Assembly: GCF_007678455.1 (NCBI RefSeq)
Contig: NZ_VEEP01000011.1
Span: 124,001 to 188,000 of the forward strand
Length of the DNA: 64,000 nt
Direction: 5' to 3'
From: Cytobacillus oceanisediminis 2691
GTDB lineage: Bacteria > Bacillota > Bacilli > Bacillales > Cytobacillaceae
The notes beneath the pieces are model-generated. The model made no database searches. It worked only from the letters and a program-made list of their open reading frames with translations, and was not told the DNA's origin. The position numbers and the translations under genes are program-made. Positions 25,299 to 34,165 of this stretch are shown here, in pieces (positions within the stretch are counted from its first letter, which is position 1; each line of letters begins with the position of its first letter).

Positions 25299-25928
25299 AT
25301 GAGGGAATTGGATCATACGATCAAAAGCTTTGATGAATTAAGAGAACGATTCGGGGAACCAAGTGAACTGGCAAAGCGCAAGGTCATTTCTTATGTGGAT
25401 GAGCATTGCCGCAACTACATATCAAAATCACCCTTTTTAATTCTTTCCACTTCGGATAAAGACGGCTGCAGTGATGCCTCTCCCAGAGGAGATACTCCAG
25501 GGTTTGTGCTGATTCTCGATAAAAATAGGATTGTGATACCAGACCGTCCCGGAAACAAAAGAATGGACTCGCTGAAAAATATTTTATCGAATCCACAAGT
25601 TGGCTTATTATTCCTTATCCCAGGTATGTCGGAAACATTAAGAGTCAATGGCAGGGCAAGCCTTACACTTGATCCTGAATTGCTGGGAAGGATGGCAGCA
25701 GGAGGGAAAAATCCACTGTTAGGTATAGAAATAGAGGTAGAAGAATGTTTCATACAGTGCGGAAAAGCATTAAGACGTTCTGGATTATGGGTTCCCGAAA
25801 GCTGGGCAGATCCTTCCACACTGCCATCAGGGGCTGAAATACTTGCTGCTCATTCCAAATTGCCCGGCACGACTGCGGCCGAAATAAAAGATAGATTAGA
25901 AGATGGGTATAGGAATAGATTGTATTAG
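25299..25928 (+). CDS. FMN-dependent PPOX-type flavoprotein (MSMEG_1061 family)
   Basis: 209 residues of the pyridoxamine-5'-phosphate-oxidase-like split-barrel fold: SPFLILSTSDKDGCSDASPRGDTPGFV, then DRPGNKRMDSLKNIL and LLFLIPG, the FMN phosphate-binding pattern of the family. The C-terminus carries a conserved W and helix (SGLWVPESWAD). Actual redox substrate unknown. The start may be TTG at 25308, nine bases after GGGGGA, since ATG at 25299 is only two bases from that site. Confidence 0.85.
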   Translation: MRELDHTIKSFDELRERFGEPSELAKRKVISYVDEHCRNYISKSPFLILSTSDKDGCSDASPRGDTPGFVLILDKNRIVIPDRPGNKRMDSLKNILSNPQVGLLFLIPGMSETLRVNGRASLTLDPELLGRMAAGGKNPLLGIEIEVEECFIQCGKALRRSGLWVPESWADPSTLPSGAEILAAHSKLPGTTAAEIKDRLEDGYRNRLY

Positions 25929-25932
25929 GATT

Positions 25933-25961
25933 AAAAAAGCTGCCCTTTGGCAGCTTTTTCT
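25933..25961 (+). terminator. Terminator after the PPOX gene
   Basis: AAAAAGCTGCC / GGCAGCTTTTT stem; T-runs on both strands, so it may also serve the convergent glpQ-like gene. Confidence 0.9.
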
Positions 25962-25976
25962 AAAGCATTTTAATTT

Positions 25977-26861
25977 TCAACGTTTCTTGATTTTCTCCCG
26001 GTAGACTTCGTACAGGCGGTCAGGATAATTAGTGAACATCCCGTTTACACCCCAATCAAGAAGCATTTCCATATCTTCCTTTTCATTGACTGTATAAGGA
26101 AAAATCAGTAATCCAGAATCAGAAATCTTTTTTATATACGCAGGATTGGCAGCAGTGTAATGCAACCCAACACCTACAGCATATTCTTGCAATTTCCCGA
26201 TTTCACTATCCGTTATAGTAGCTGGAGCATAATAGGAAAGTAATTGGATTAATGGAATCGATTCATCGATTGCATGGATTTTCCGCAAACTTGCAGAACT
26301 GAATGACTGGATGATCACATTGCCAGCTTTATTTTCGGCACCAATCAGTTGATACTCATTCAGAAGGTCAATCAACTTTTGTTCCATTTCGGGATAGACA
26401 TCCGGTGATTTTGTTTCGATAAAAAATTTCGAATCAGAGCCGAATTTTTCAAGGATTTCCCTAAGCATCGGGATCTTAAGCCCCTTGAATTCAGTTTTCG
26501 CTTTATCCGGAAAAGCTTCATTGAACCAGCTGCCTGCATCAAGCCGCTTGATTTCTTCCAGTGTTAAGTTTTTAACCAGTCCAGTCTTGCCTGTAATCCG
26601 GTCAATCGTTTCATCATGCAGGGCAATCAATTCACCGTCCCTGGTCATTTGCAGATCGATCTCAATGTAATCGCCATTCATTGCCTTTCCTAATTCATAA
26701 GATGGGAAAGTGTGTTCAGGCGCATGACCAGAAGCACCACGGTGTGAGATATTGATATCTTCCATTCCATTAATTGAGGAACTGGCTGCTTGTGGAGACA
26801 GATTCCACGGTAAAAAAATGACCAACGCAATAGTTCCCAGCCAGCGATTCATACGGCCCAC
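25977..26861 (-). CDS. Secreted glycerophosphodiester phosphodiesterase (GlpQ-like)
   Basis: 294 residues from GTG at 26861, eight bases after GGAGGG. Signal peptide at residues 4-27 (basic MGRMNR, hydrophobic core, cut near AASSS). Catalytic GDPD motifs: HRGASGHAPEHT with the first catalytic His, then EIDLQMTRDGELIALHD with metal-site E/D and the second His, and ETKSP later. It cleaves glycerophosphodiesters, including deacylated phospholipids or teichoic acid pieces, outside the cell to give glycerol-3-phosphate. Length fits B. subtilis GlpQ (293). No glpT is adjacent, unlike in B. subtilis. Confidence 0.9.
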   Translation of the reverse strand: MGRMNRWLGTIALVIFLPWNLSPQAASSSINGMEDINISHRGASGHAPEHTFPSYELGKAMNGDYIEIDLQMTRDGELIALHDETIDRITGKTGLVKNLTLEEIKRLDAGSWFNEAFPDKAKTEFKGLKIPMLREILEKFGSDSKFFIETKSPDVYPEMEQKLIDLLNEYQLIGAENKAGNVIIQSFSSASLRKIHAIDESIPLIQLLSYYAPATITDSEIGKLQEYAVGVGLHYTAANPAYIKKISDSGLLIFPYTVNEKEDMEMLLDWGVNGMFTNYPDRLYEVYREKIKKR

Positions 26862-26966
26862 TAGTTTTCCCTCCAGATTCATTTGCATTTGCTGTACGAT
26901 ATTCTTTTGCTTGAATCCTGTTCTAGTGTAACTATTATTTACAAATTGCCTGGTTATATGCTGATT

Positions 26967-28271
26967 CTATTTCCAAACCTTCCACCAGTTTCTTTTTGCC
27001 TGTTTTGAAGCGGCTGTTTCCCTGAAACTGTCAACCATACCTTTGAACATTTCATCGCGCTGTTTGATTTCCTGTCTTAATTCTTCCCGTTCGCTCTGTA
27101 GGGTACGGACCAAATATTCGCGTTCTTGGTTGATGACTTGATTCAGATTGGCCAACTCCTGATTTGTAGTTTCCCGACTGTTGGAAACATAATCAGCAAG
27201 AATCTTGAATTCCTCGGAGACCGTTTCGGTCGTTTCGTTCAGACGCTTGGCAAGATTGGATATATCCTTGTTAGTGCCAGAAGATAGCTGATCAACAGTA
27301 CTTGCTAATTTTAAGATTTTCTCATTCGTTCCTTTATACGTTTTTGTCATATTGGACGTAAGCGTCGCAATTCGTTCGGAGGTGCCTTTTGAAACATTCG
27401 TAAGGCTTCCTGTAAGTGCATTTATTTTTTCAGAAGTACCCTTTGAAACCTTCGCAACACTCTCAGTCAGTTTAGAGATTTTTTCACTTGTACCTTTTGA
27501 GCTTTTCTGGATAGTTTCAGATAACTGGGTAATTTTTTCAGTGGTACCATGAGAAGCTTTGGTAACCCGCTCCGATAATTTGGTGAACATTTCGGAAGTA
27601 CCCTTTGAAACCTTCTCGAGATTGGCATTAATTTCGGAGGTGCCTTTCGAAACATTCGTAAGCTCGGATGAAATGGTTACGAGCCGTTTGGAACTATCTT
27701 CTGAAGTCCTGTTCACTGTTTCTGAAAGCACCGTTATATGCTCATTGGTTCTTTCACCGGTTTTATAAATTGAATCCGACAGGGATTTAACTGTAGTGAG
27801 AGTTCCTTTGGAAATTTCCTTTTTTACCTCTTCAATGACTTCTTTTCTAATACCATTTCTGATCTCTGCCTTGACTTCTTCAATCAACGAATCTTTATAT
27901 TGCTCCATTGCCTTCATGAAATCACTATATTCATCCTGGCTGTAAGAAAGGGAAGTGCCAGGCGATTCAGGCTTAATTGTCAGGCTGTTAGGATTGTATT
28001 CCTGGTCGGGAAAATGGTTTGTCTCCATATGATGCTGCAGAAGGTCCCTAATCATATCTTTGCTGAGATTTTTATCCCGCATCTGTTTTATTTTCATCAG
28101 TTGATCTATTTCAACATCCGTATAGAATCTTGCTCCCTGCTTCGTTCTGGGAACAACAAGCAGGCCGGACAGGTCCTTTTCCCATTGTCTGATGGTTCCA
28201 GACGGAACATTAATTTTCTTGGACACCTCTTTAATTGTATATGCCTTCGTGAATTGAGTGTCAGTCATCAT
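26967..28271 (-). CDS. MerR-type HTH / DUF3967-like coiled-coil protein with 18-residue repeats
   Basis: 434 residues from ATG 28271, eight bases after AAAGGA. A MerR-like winged helix occupies about residues 8-75 (AYTIKEVSKKINVPSGTIRQWEK). A long helical region follows, in which S-K-G-T-S-E recurs every 18 residues (11 copies, one step of 14) between roughly residues 154 and 347. The end (QSEREELRQEIKQRD ... KRNWWKVWK) matches the DUF3967-type C-terminus seen in Bacillus plasmid and chromosome proteins. No membrane segment apart from the aromatic tail. It may bind DNA and hold it to the membrane or another partner, in the style of RacA; that is inference. Confidence 0.8.
   Translation of the reverse strand: MMTDTQFTKAYTIKEVSKKINVPSGTIRQWEKDLSGLLVVPRTKQGARFYTDVEIDQLMKIKQMRDKNLSKDMIRDLLQHHMETNHFPDQEYNPNSLTIKPESPGTSLSYSQDEYSDFMKAMEQYKDSLIEEVKAEIRNGIRKEVIEEVKKEISKGTLTTVKSLSDSIYKTGERTNEHITVLSETVNRTSEDSSKRLVTISSELTNVSKGTSEINANLEKVSKGTSEMFTKLSERVTKASHGTTEKITQLSETIQKSSKGTSEKISKLTESVAKVSKGTSEKINALTGSLTNVSKGTSERIATLTSNMTKTYKGTNEKILKLASTVDQLSSGTNKDISNLAKRLNETTETVSEEFKILADYVSNSRETTNQELANLNQVINQEREYLVRTLQSEREELRQEIKQRDEMFKGMVDSFRETAASKQAKRNWWKVWK
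27231..27812 (-). repeat. 54-bp in-gene tandem repeats coding 18-residue units
   Basis: Eleven degenerate units, each with SKGTSE or a variant at the same phase; unit starts fall 18 codons apart, except one 14-codon step. Encoded inside the MerR/DUF3967-like gene. Confidence 0.8.
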
Positions 28272-28579
28272 GCCCATTCCTTTCTGAATTGTATTATGAA
28301 AAATCAGTGTCCTATTACAATTCAGCAAATGTATTCCTGTTTTCCTGCATGATGACAAAAGCTATCAAAACTAGTGGGATTTCTGCATAACAACCAATAA
28401 AGGTACAGAGTTTGCATTCGATTCCCAAGAAAAAAGTTTGATTTGTCGTGATGAATTTATGATTTTGATTTACAATAGTCATGTAAGCCCAATAACTAGG
28501 CTGAGGGATAAAAAAATTGTCGGAAATTGATTGCCCTCAATACTTAATCTAAATCTGAAGCTTTTTGGAGGGGTAGGAA
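28272..28579. other. Divergent promoter region before aspA
   Basis: About 308 bp between the divergent coiled-coil gene and aspA. AT-rich; likely holds both promoters. I could not fix boxes with confidence. Confidence 0.4.
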
Positions 28580-30004
28580 ATGACTGAAGTAAAAGTCAGG
28601 ATAGAAAAAGACTTCCTTGGAACAAAGGAAGTATTGGCAGATGCATATTATGGCATCCAGACATTAAGAGCAGTAGAAAATTTCCCGATTACCGGGTACA
28701 GAATACATAGTGAATTAATTAAGGCAATGGCCATGGTAAAAAAAGCAGCGGCATTAGCAAATATGGAAACAGGAAGACTGTATGGCGGACTTGGTGAGGT
28801 GATCGTAAAGGCGGCTGATGAAATTATCCAGGGTCAGTGGCATGATCAATTCATCGTTGATCCGATTCAGGGTGGAGCAGGAACCTCTATCAATATGAAT
28901 ACGAATGAGGTCATTGCGAACCGTGCATTGGAATTGCTAGGGGAGAATAAGGGTGATTATTTTACCCTCAGCCCGAACTCTCATGTGAACATGGCTCAAT
29001 CGACTAATGATGCTTTTCCTACAGCAATCCATTTATCCGTGCTGTCGCTGCTGGACAAGCTTTTAGATACGATGAATATCATGCGCGATGTTTTTTCCCA
29101 GAAATCAAGAGAATTTGATGGAGTAATCAAGATGGGCAGGACTCATCTGCAGGATGCTGTGCCAATTCGCCTCGGTCAGGAATTTGAAGCCTATACCCGA
29201 GTCGTTGAGCGAGATATTGAAAGAATCAAGCATACCCGTGGCCACTTATTCGAAGTTAACATGGGGGCTACAGCAGTTGGAACAGGCCTTAATGCCAATC
29301 CAAAGTACATCAAGAATGTTGTCCGTCACCTTTCTGAGATCAGCGGATATCCATTGAAGAATGCAGATCATCTAGTCGATGCCACTCAGAACACAGACGC
29401 ATATACAACGGTATCAGCGGCATTAAAGGTTTGTATGATGAATATGTCCAAAATTGCCAATGATTTACGCTTGATGGCTTCTGGACCAAGGGTCGGTTTT
29501 AATGAGATTTTCTTGCCATCAAGGCAGCCAGGTTCTTCTATCATGCCTGGAAAAGTGAACCCGGTTATGCCAGAGGTCATCAACCAGGTCGCATTCCAGG
29601 TCATTGGGAATGACCATACCATCTGCCTTGCTTCGGAAGCAGGCCAGCTTGAGCTTAACGTCATGGAACCTGTTCTCGTTTTCAACCTGATCCAATCAAT
29701 CAGTATCATGAACAATGGTTTTAAGGTGTTTACAGATCATTGTCTTGTTGGAATCGAAGCAAATAAGGAAAAGCTGGAAAAAGATGTGGAAAGAAGCGTT
29801 GGCATTATAACCGCTGTAAATCCCCATCTTGGGTATGAAGCGGTATCACGAATAGCCAGGGAAGCCATCCTCACCGGTAAATCGGTAAGAGAGCTATGTC
29901 TGGCATATAATGTACTGACAGAGGAAGAACTGGATTTGATCCTGAATCCTTATGAAATGACGAATCCCGGGATAGCCGGTGAAGAGTTGCTGAATAAAGA
30001 TTGA
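28580..30004 (+). CDS. aspA: Aspartate ammonia-lyase
   Basis: Reversible deamination of L-aspartate to fumarate and ammonia; cytoplasmic tetramer. 474 residues, full length. The fumarase/aspartase signature GSSIMPGKVNP is present near residue 318, with TSINMNTNEV near 113 and the HVNMAQSTND and GRTHLQDAVP segments of the active site. The start follows GGAGGGG by about seven bases. It is alone in its transcript, ended by a strong hairpin; an asparaginase gene, common next to it in Bacillus, is absent here. Confidence 0.95.
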   Translation: MTEVKVRIEKDFLGTKEVLADAYYGIQTLRAVENFPITGYRIHSELIKAMAMVKKAAALANMETGRLYGGLGEVIVKAADEIIQGQWHDQFIVDPIQGGAGTSINMNTNEVIANRALELLGENKGDYFTLSPNSHVNMAQSTNDAFPTAIHLSVLSLLDKLLDTMNIMRDVFSQKSREFDGVIKMGRTHLQDAVPIRLGQEFEAYTRVVERDIERIKHTRGHLFEVNMGATAVGTGLNANPKYIKNVVRHLSEISGYPLKNADHLVDATQNTDAYTTVSAALKVCMMNMSKIANDLRLMASGPRVGFNEIFLPSRQPGSSIMPGKVNPVMPEVINQVAFQVIGNDHTICLASEAGQLELNVMEPVLVFNLIQSISIMNNGFKVFTDHCLVGIEANKEKLEKDVERSVGIITAVNPHLGYEAVSRIAREAILTGKSVRELCLAYNVLTEEELDLILNPYEMTNPGIAGEELLNKD

Positions 30005-30010
30005 TTGCAA

Positions 30011-30049
30011 ACAGCCGTTGTCCTGACCGACAACGGCTTCGTTTGTTTT
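30011..30049. terminator. Terminator after aspA
   Basis: AGCCGTTGTC / GACAACGGCT stem with T-rich tail, between convergent aspA and MFS genes. Confidence 0.88.
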
Positions 30050-31289
30050 AGGCTCCAATACTTCTTGTATCAGCGGTTTTTCTTAAAAGGAAGGCTAAAG
30101 CAAAGGTACCGAGGAAAAAGGTAGAAATGCCAGCACCGACGAGCACCCCTGAAACACCAATCCATTTAGCCAACAAGGCACCTGCAGCAGGAGCGACTAG
30201 CATCGAGAATGTCTGCAAGGATGCGGCTGCAGAAGACACCCTGCCCATAATATTCTTGGGTGTTTCTGATTGCAGTACATATCCATATGGAACACCTTCA
30301 GCAGAAGCAAGGATCCCAAGCAGGAATGCACCAGCCATCCATAATATTTTCGGAAGTTCGAAAACACCATACACACCTACTCCGATAAGAAGAATGAGAA
30401 TGCCGCTCATGACAGAAGCTGAAGCCATCAGGTGGATCGGCTTATTTTTCCAGCTTGTAAATCGTCCGAGGAGAAGGGCTCCGACTACGCTGCCGAAACC
30501 AACAGAACTTACCAGCAAACCAAATTCCTCTCCAGCAAACCCAAGATTTTGTGCGACAAAGACAAACAAACCATCATAGAGAAAAATAATGAAGAAGGCA
30601 ATGGAGGAAAGGATGATTGCTGCCTTTAGTATCCTGGCAGTGAAGATGTGTCTTATGCCTTCTGTGAGGTCTTCCAAATAAGAAGTTTGATGTTGTTTCT
30701 TTATGGAAGCTTCTGCTTCGATTTTTGGCAGGGCCATCAAAATCGCAACCGCAATCAGAAAGCCTGCGGCTTCAAAGATAAAGGGGCTTCTTACACCGGA
30801 AAGCGCGATCAATCCACCGCCCAGGGCCGGGCCGATGATTTTCATGGTATTGACTGAAAGCTGGCTTAAAGTCACAGCTTCCGGCAATTCATCTTCAGGA
30901 ACGATATGCCTGATCGCACTTTGTCTAGCAGGATCATAGAGTGCGGCAACCGTTGCCTTAAGAAAAACAAACAACAGGAGTACATAAAGGTTCGGCGCGA
31001 AAAACACACCAACAACAAAAAGGATTCTAAGTAATAAGCAAGTGATCATCAATGTCTTCTGGGGAAGTCTGTCAACAAAAACACTGGCTAGCGGGCCGAT
31101 GATCACCCAGGGAATTCCCATGACGATGATTACTGAAGCGATTGCTGCTTCGCCCAGTCCCCAATGGTATGCAACGATTACCTGTATCGCAATAAAATCC
31201 AGCCAATTCCCCAAATCAGAAAACACCTGTGCACCAAAAAGCGAACGATAAGCTTTGTTCTTCAACGGTTTAAAGATACCTGCCTCCAT
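30048..31289 (-). CDS. MFS transporter (efflux type)
   Basis: 413 residues, about 12 hydrophobic segments, with the MFS loop motif around VFVDRLPQKTLMITC and a YDPARQSAIRHIVPEDELPEA loop that is typical of the MFS_3/enterobactin-exporter-like branch. It starts 11 bp after the PadR-type regulator gene with its own AGGAGG, so the two form an operon, a common arrangement for drug-efflux systems under PadR control. Substrate unknown. Confidence 0.88.
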   Translation of the reverse strand: MEAGIFKPLKNKAYRSLFGAQVFSDLGNWLDFIAIQVIVAYHWGLGEAAIASVIIVMGIPWVIIGPLASVFVDRLPQKTLMITCLLLRILFVVGVFFAPNLYVLLLFVFLKATVAALYDPARQSAIRHIVPEDELPEAVTLSQLSVNTMKIIGPALGGGLIALSGVRSPFIFEAAGFLIAVAILMALPKIEAEASIKKQHQTSYLEDLTEGIRHIFTARILKAAIILSSIAFFIIFLYDGLFVFVAQNLGFAGEEFGLLVSSVGFGSVVGALLLGRFTSWKNKPIHLMASASVMSGILILLIGVGVYGVFELPKILWMAGAFLLGILASAEGVPYGYVLQSETPKNIMGRVSSAAASLQTFSMLVAPAAGALLAKWIGVSGVLVGAGISTFFLGTFALAFLLRKTADTRSIGA

Positions 31290-31300
31290 ATTCCATCCTC

Positions 31301-31903
31301 CTAATGGCCGTTTTTCAGCGCTTTTTTTCTTCGTTCTATTTGTTTTTCGCCAAGCTTCTTCGGATCCTGGCCTTCAGGCAGCTCATCATTCTCGATGAAG
31401 AAGAGCGATTCTTTTATCCAAGTAAGCTCAGCCTCAAGTTTTAACTCGGCATATCTCATTGAAAGCATTCCGACACCGTTAATATATGAAGTATTATTTT
31501 GTTTCCATTCTTTGACGAAATTCAGGATTTCCTGTGACTCCTTTGCTCTTTCTTTTAGATGTTCGGCCAGGATTGTAATATCCATTTGGTTATGCCAGGC
31601 AGCCATCTTCATGAATAACTCATCCTTAATAGCTGGTGGTTCAGGTCTTCTGGCAAGCCAGCTTTCCAATTCAAACCAGCCTTTACCGGTCAGCTCATAG
31701 AGTTTTTTCTTTCGCCCTCCAGTCTCTGATTCAATGGTGGTGATGAATCCCTCTTCTTCAAGCTTTTTAAGTTTGGGATAAAGACTGCCGTAACTCATGC
31801 CCCAGAATAGACCCGCTGCTTTATGCTCAAATTCGGATTTAATGTCGTAGCCGGTGCTTGGACGGAAGCTGATGACTGCAAGGATGGAATGTTCAATTGA
31901 CAT
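31301..31903 (-). CDS. PadR family transcriptional regulator
   Basis: 200 residues from ATG 31903 behind AAAGGAG; the frame runs on upstream without a ribosome site. N-terminal PadR winged helix (SIEHSILAVISFRPSTGYDIKSEFE ... YPKLKKLEEEGFI) and a C-terminal Vir_C-like helical dimerisation domain. Probably represses itself and the efflux gene behind it, acting at the AT-rich dyad just upstream. Confidence 0.9.
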   Translation of the reverse strand: MSIEHSILAVISFRPSTGYDIKSEFEHKAAGLFWGMSYGSLYPKLKKLEEEGFITTIESETGGRKKKLYELTGKGWFELESWLARRPEPPAIKDELFMKMAAWHNQMDITILAEHLKERAKESQEILNFVKEWKQNNTSYINGVGMLSMRYAELKLEAELTWIKESLFFIENDELPEGQDPKKLGEKQIERRKKALKNGH

Positions 31904-31926
31904 GTTCAGCACTCCTTTATGATTAT

Positions 31927-31947
31927 ATATATCATTTTGATATATCA
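31927..31947. promoter_or_regulatory. Candidate PadR operator
   Basis: ATATATCA-TTT-TGATATAT inverted repeat, overlapped by the palindrome TGATATATCA (31938-31947), 24 bp upstream of the padR-type start. Binding is inferred. Confidence 0.5.
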
Positions 31948-32086
31948 ATATGATATGTTTATTTATAAAAAATGTCAAAACATAATGAAACACCGTTTTT
32001 TTGTTGGACAAAGGGGAATTAATTCATTAAAGAAATGTTCAATTATCAAAAGGAAATAATGCATCTAAACGACAGGAGGAATAAAA

Positions 32087-32923
32087 TTGGCATTTCGTAA
32101 ACCCCATGAAATCGCACAAGTGACTATTGACTCTGGCACATATAAGGCTGCAATGCCCGTGAAGAATATGCTTATTTTGGGTTTTCTCGGAGGAGCGTTT
32201 ATCGCTATTGGCTATCTTTTGGACATCAGGGTGATCGCAAACCTGCCGCATGAGTGGGGGACATTCGGAACATTCCTAGGTGCCTCGGTTTTTCCCCTAG
32301 GACTGATTTTGATCCTTCTTGCTGGAGGAGAACTGCTTACGGGGAATATGACAGCCATTTCGATGGCCAGTCTCGCTAAGAAGGTAAAAATGAAGATGCT
32401 ATTGAAAAATTGGTTTTGGATCACTTTAAGCAATTTTGTAGGTGCTCTATTTGTAGCCTGTTTTTTTGGCCATATTGTAGGTTTGACGGAGACTGGTCCT
32501 TATCTTGAAAAAACAGTCTCTGTGGCAGGGGCAAAACTGGATGCTGGTTTTTGGGCGGCATTTATTTCAGGAATTGGCTGTAACTGGCTTGTTGGTCTGG
32601 CGGTTTGGCTTTCATATGGTGCTTCCGACATGACCGGGAAGGTATTAGCAATCTGGTTCCCGATTATGGGCTTCGTTGCCATTGGATTCCAGCACGTTGT
32701 TGCAAACATGTTCGTGATTCCGGCAGCAATTTTTGCGGGTTATTATAGTTGGGGTGAATACTTCACCAACTTTGTGCCAGTATACTTGGGCAACGCAGTA
32801 GGCGGTGGTGTGTTTGTGGCTTTGATTTATTGGATGAGCTATAAAGATACCATTAAAAGGCAAGCTGAACAGCCCGAAAATGAATTTTCAAAAGCAAGCG
32901 CGAAGAAAAGGGCGATAAGGTAA
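32087..32923 (+). CDS. Formate/nitrite transporter (FNT) family channel
   Basis: 278 residues, six hydrophobic segments in the FNT/FocA fold. Family segments are AGGELLTGNM in the second helix and the GCNWLVGLAVWLSYGASDMTGK stretch after the fourth helix, which carries the central pore residues. Start TTG 32087 lies nine bases after AGGAGG. Moves a small monovalent anion such as formate, nitrite or lactate; which one is not clear. Hydrophilic C-terminal tail of about 25 residues. Confidence 0.9.
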   Translation: MAFRKPHEIAQVTIDSGTYKAAMPVKNMLILGFLGGAFIAIGYLLDIRVIANLPHEWGTFGTFLGASVFPLGLILILLAGGELLTGNMTAISMASLAKKVKMKMLLKNWFWITLSNFVGALFVACFFGHIVGLTETGPYLEKTVSVAGAKLDAGFWAAFISGIGCNWLVGLAVWLSYGASDMTGKVLAIWFPIMGFVAIGFQHVVANMFVIPAAIFAGYYSWGEYFTNFVPVYLGNAVGGGVFVALIYWMSYKDTIKRQAEQPENEFSKASAKKRAIR

Positions 32924-32925
32924 AC

Positions 32926-32958
32926 AAAAGGAGCCTCTAACTTGAGGTTCCTTTTTTA
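32926..32958 (+). terminator. Terminator after the FNT gene
   Basis: AAAAGGAGCCTC / GAGGTTCCTTTT stem, T6 tail. Confidence 0.85.
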
Positions 32959-32983
32959 TATTGCGGGTCTGTATTTGTGGCTA

Positions 32984-33772
32984 TTATTCGATTAACCCAA
33001 GTGACTTTAATCCGTTATATATTCCTGAATTGGTGACAGAAGTGGTTTTATGTTTGGCATGCTGAAACAAATCAGGGTGTGCATTGCCCATCGCAAATCC
33101 TTCTCCTGCAAAGGCCACCATTTCCTTATCATTCATACCATCTCCAAAAGCAATCGATTCCTCACGTTTTATACCAAGCTTTTTCAAAAGAAATTCCACG
33201 CCAATTCCCTTATTAACTTGATCGCGAATGACATCGAAACAGTGTTGCATGCCCTCAACGTTCACTTGGGATAAATGGATTCCATCATTGAACTGGTAAA
33301 GGGAGTAATCTTTGTTTCCCGCTGTGATGATTGTCATTCCAAGAACATCTTCAATGGCATCCTCAGTAAAAATATCATTCTGGCGCAAATGAAAATGTTT
33401 TTGAAAGGCTTGGACCGCATCCGGCTCTAGGCTGGTAAAGTAATTTTTTGAATTCGAATAACAGACCACCTCATGATCATTATCATCGGCAATGTCCAGG
33501 ATGTATCTTACATCCTCAGATTTCATAGGTTCTGCAAAAATGGTTTCTCCTTCATATATGCCGAGCGCACCGTTATATCCGATAAAAGAGGTAATCTGAA
33601 GTTCCTCTGCAAGATCCGATATTTCGTGGAGCGGGCGTCCTGTAGCCAATACCACCTCAATATTTTGTTTTTTCATTTCCTTAATGGCTGCCCTTGTAGA
33701 ATTCTCAATCGTGTCATCAGGCGTTAAGATTGTTCCGTCTATATCCAAAAATAAAATCTTGTATGGTCCCAT
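32984..33772 (-). CDS. Cof-type HAD-IIB phosphatase
   Basis: 262 residues from ATG 33772, eight bases after AGGAG (the frame's earlier ATG at 33790 overlaps no good site). HAD motif I DIDGTI with nucleophile Asp, motif II ATGR, motif III Lys in LLKKLGIKREE and motif IV FGDGMNDKEM. C2B cap between about residues 85 and 190. Acts on sugar phosphates or similar small molecules; substrate not predictable. Confidence 0.9.
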   Translation of the reverse strand: MGPYKILFLDIDGTILTPDDTIENSTRAAIKEMKKQNIEVVLATGRPLHEISDLAEELQITSFIGYNGALGIYEGETIFAEPMKSEDVRYILDIADDNDHEVVCYSNSKNYFTSLEPDAVQAFQKHFHLRQNDIFTEDAIEDVLGMTIITAGNKDYSLYQFNDGIHLSQVNVEGMQHCFDVIRDQVNKGIGVEFLLKKLGIKREESIAFGDGMNDKEMVAFAGEGFAMGNAHPDLFQHAKHKTTSVTNSGIYNGLKSLGLIE

Positions 33773-33867
33773 GTGAATTTCTCCTGTCATGAATGAATAG
33801 TTTAAGTTTTACACAACGACACATATGTTATCAAATATTTATCATGTCTCCAGTTAGAGGGCAGCTT

Positions 33868-33893
33868 GTTTAATAAAAATTTCAAAAGGGTAA
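33868..33893 (+). promoter_or_regulatory. Sigma-B promoter of the lmo0937-like gene
   Basis: GTTTAA (-35), 14-bp spacer, GGGTAA (-10), 40 bp upstream of the start codon. -35 is perfect and -10 differs from GGGTAT at one base. Confidence 0.75.
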
Positions 33894-33933
33894 ACTTTAA
33901 CCAAGACAACAACAGGGAAGGAGATGTTTGCCA

Positions 33934-34080
33934 ATGTTATGGACAATTGCAGCAATATTGCTGGTACTCTGGGTGCTGGGGCTGGTTTTTAAGGTAGCCG
34001 GCGGAATTATCCACATCCTCCTCGTAATTGGCATCATATTGATTGCATACAAAGCAATCAAAGGACGATCAACAGGTTGA
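33934..34080 (+). CDS. lmo0937-family small membrane protein
   Basis: 48 residues: two short hydrophobic helices (MLWTIAAILLVLWVLGLVF and GGIIHILLVIGIILIAYKA in part) with K-x-x-GG between them and a basic tail KAIKGRSTG. AAGGAG lies ten bases before ATG. The layout MLWTI...GLVFKVAGG matches the lmo0937 family of tiny stress-linked membrane proteins in Bacillus and Listeria, and a sigma-B promoter upstream agrees. Action unknown. Confidence 0.85.
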   Translation: MLWTIAAILLVLWVLGLVFKVAGGIIHILLVIGIILIAYKAIKGRSTG

Positions 34081-34089
34081 TTATCGAAT

Positions 34090-34125
34090 TAAGGGCAGCG
34101 GCAAATTTGTCGCTGTCTTTTGCTT
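34090..34125 (+). terminator. Terminator after the lmo0937-like gene
   Basis: CAGCGGCAAA / TTTGTCGCTG stem followed by a T-rich tail, immediately before the 52-bp repeat array. Confidence 0.7.
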
Positions 34126-34165
34126 TGCTAGAGGCGGAACCAGTGGTTTGTATAATAGACATCTT

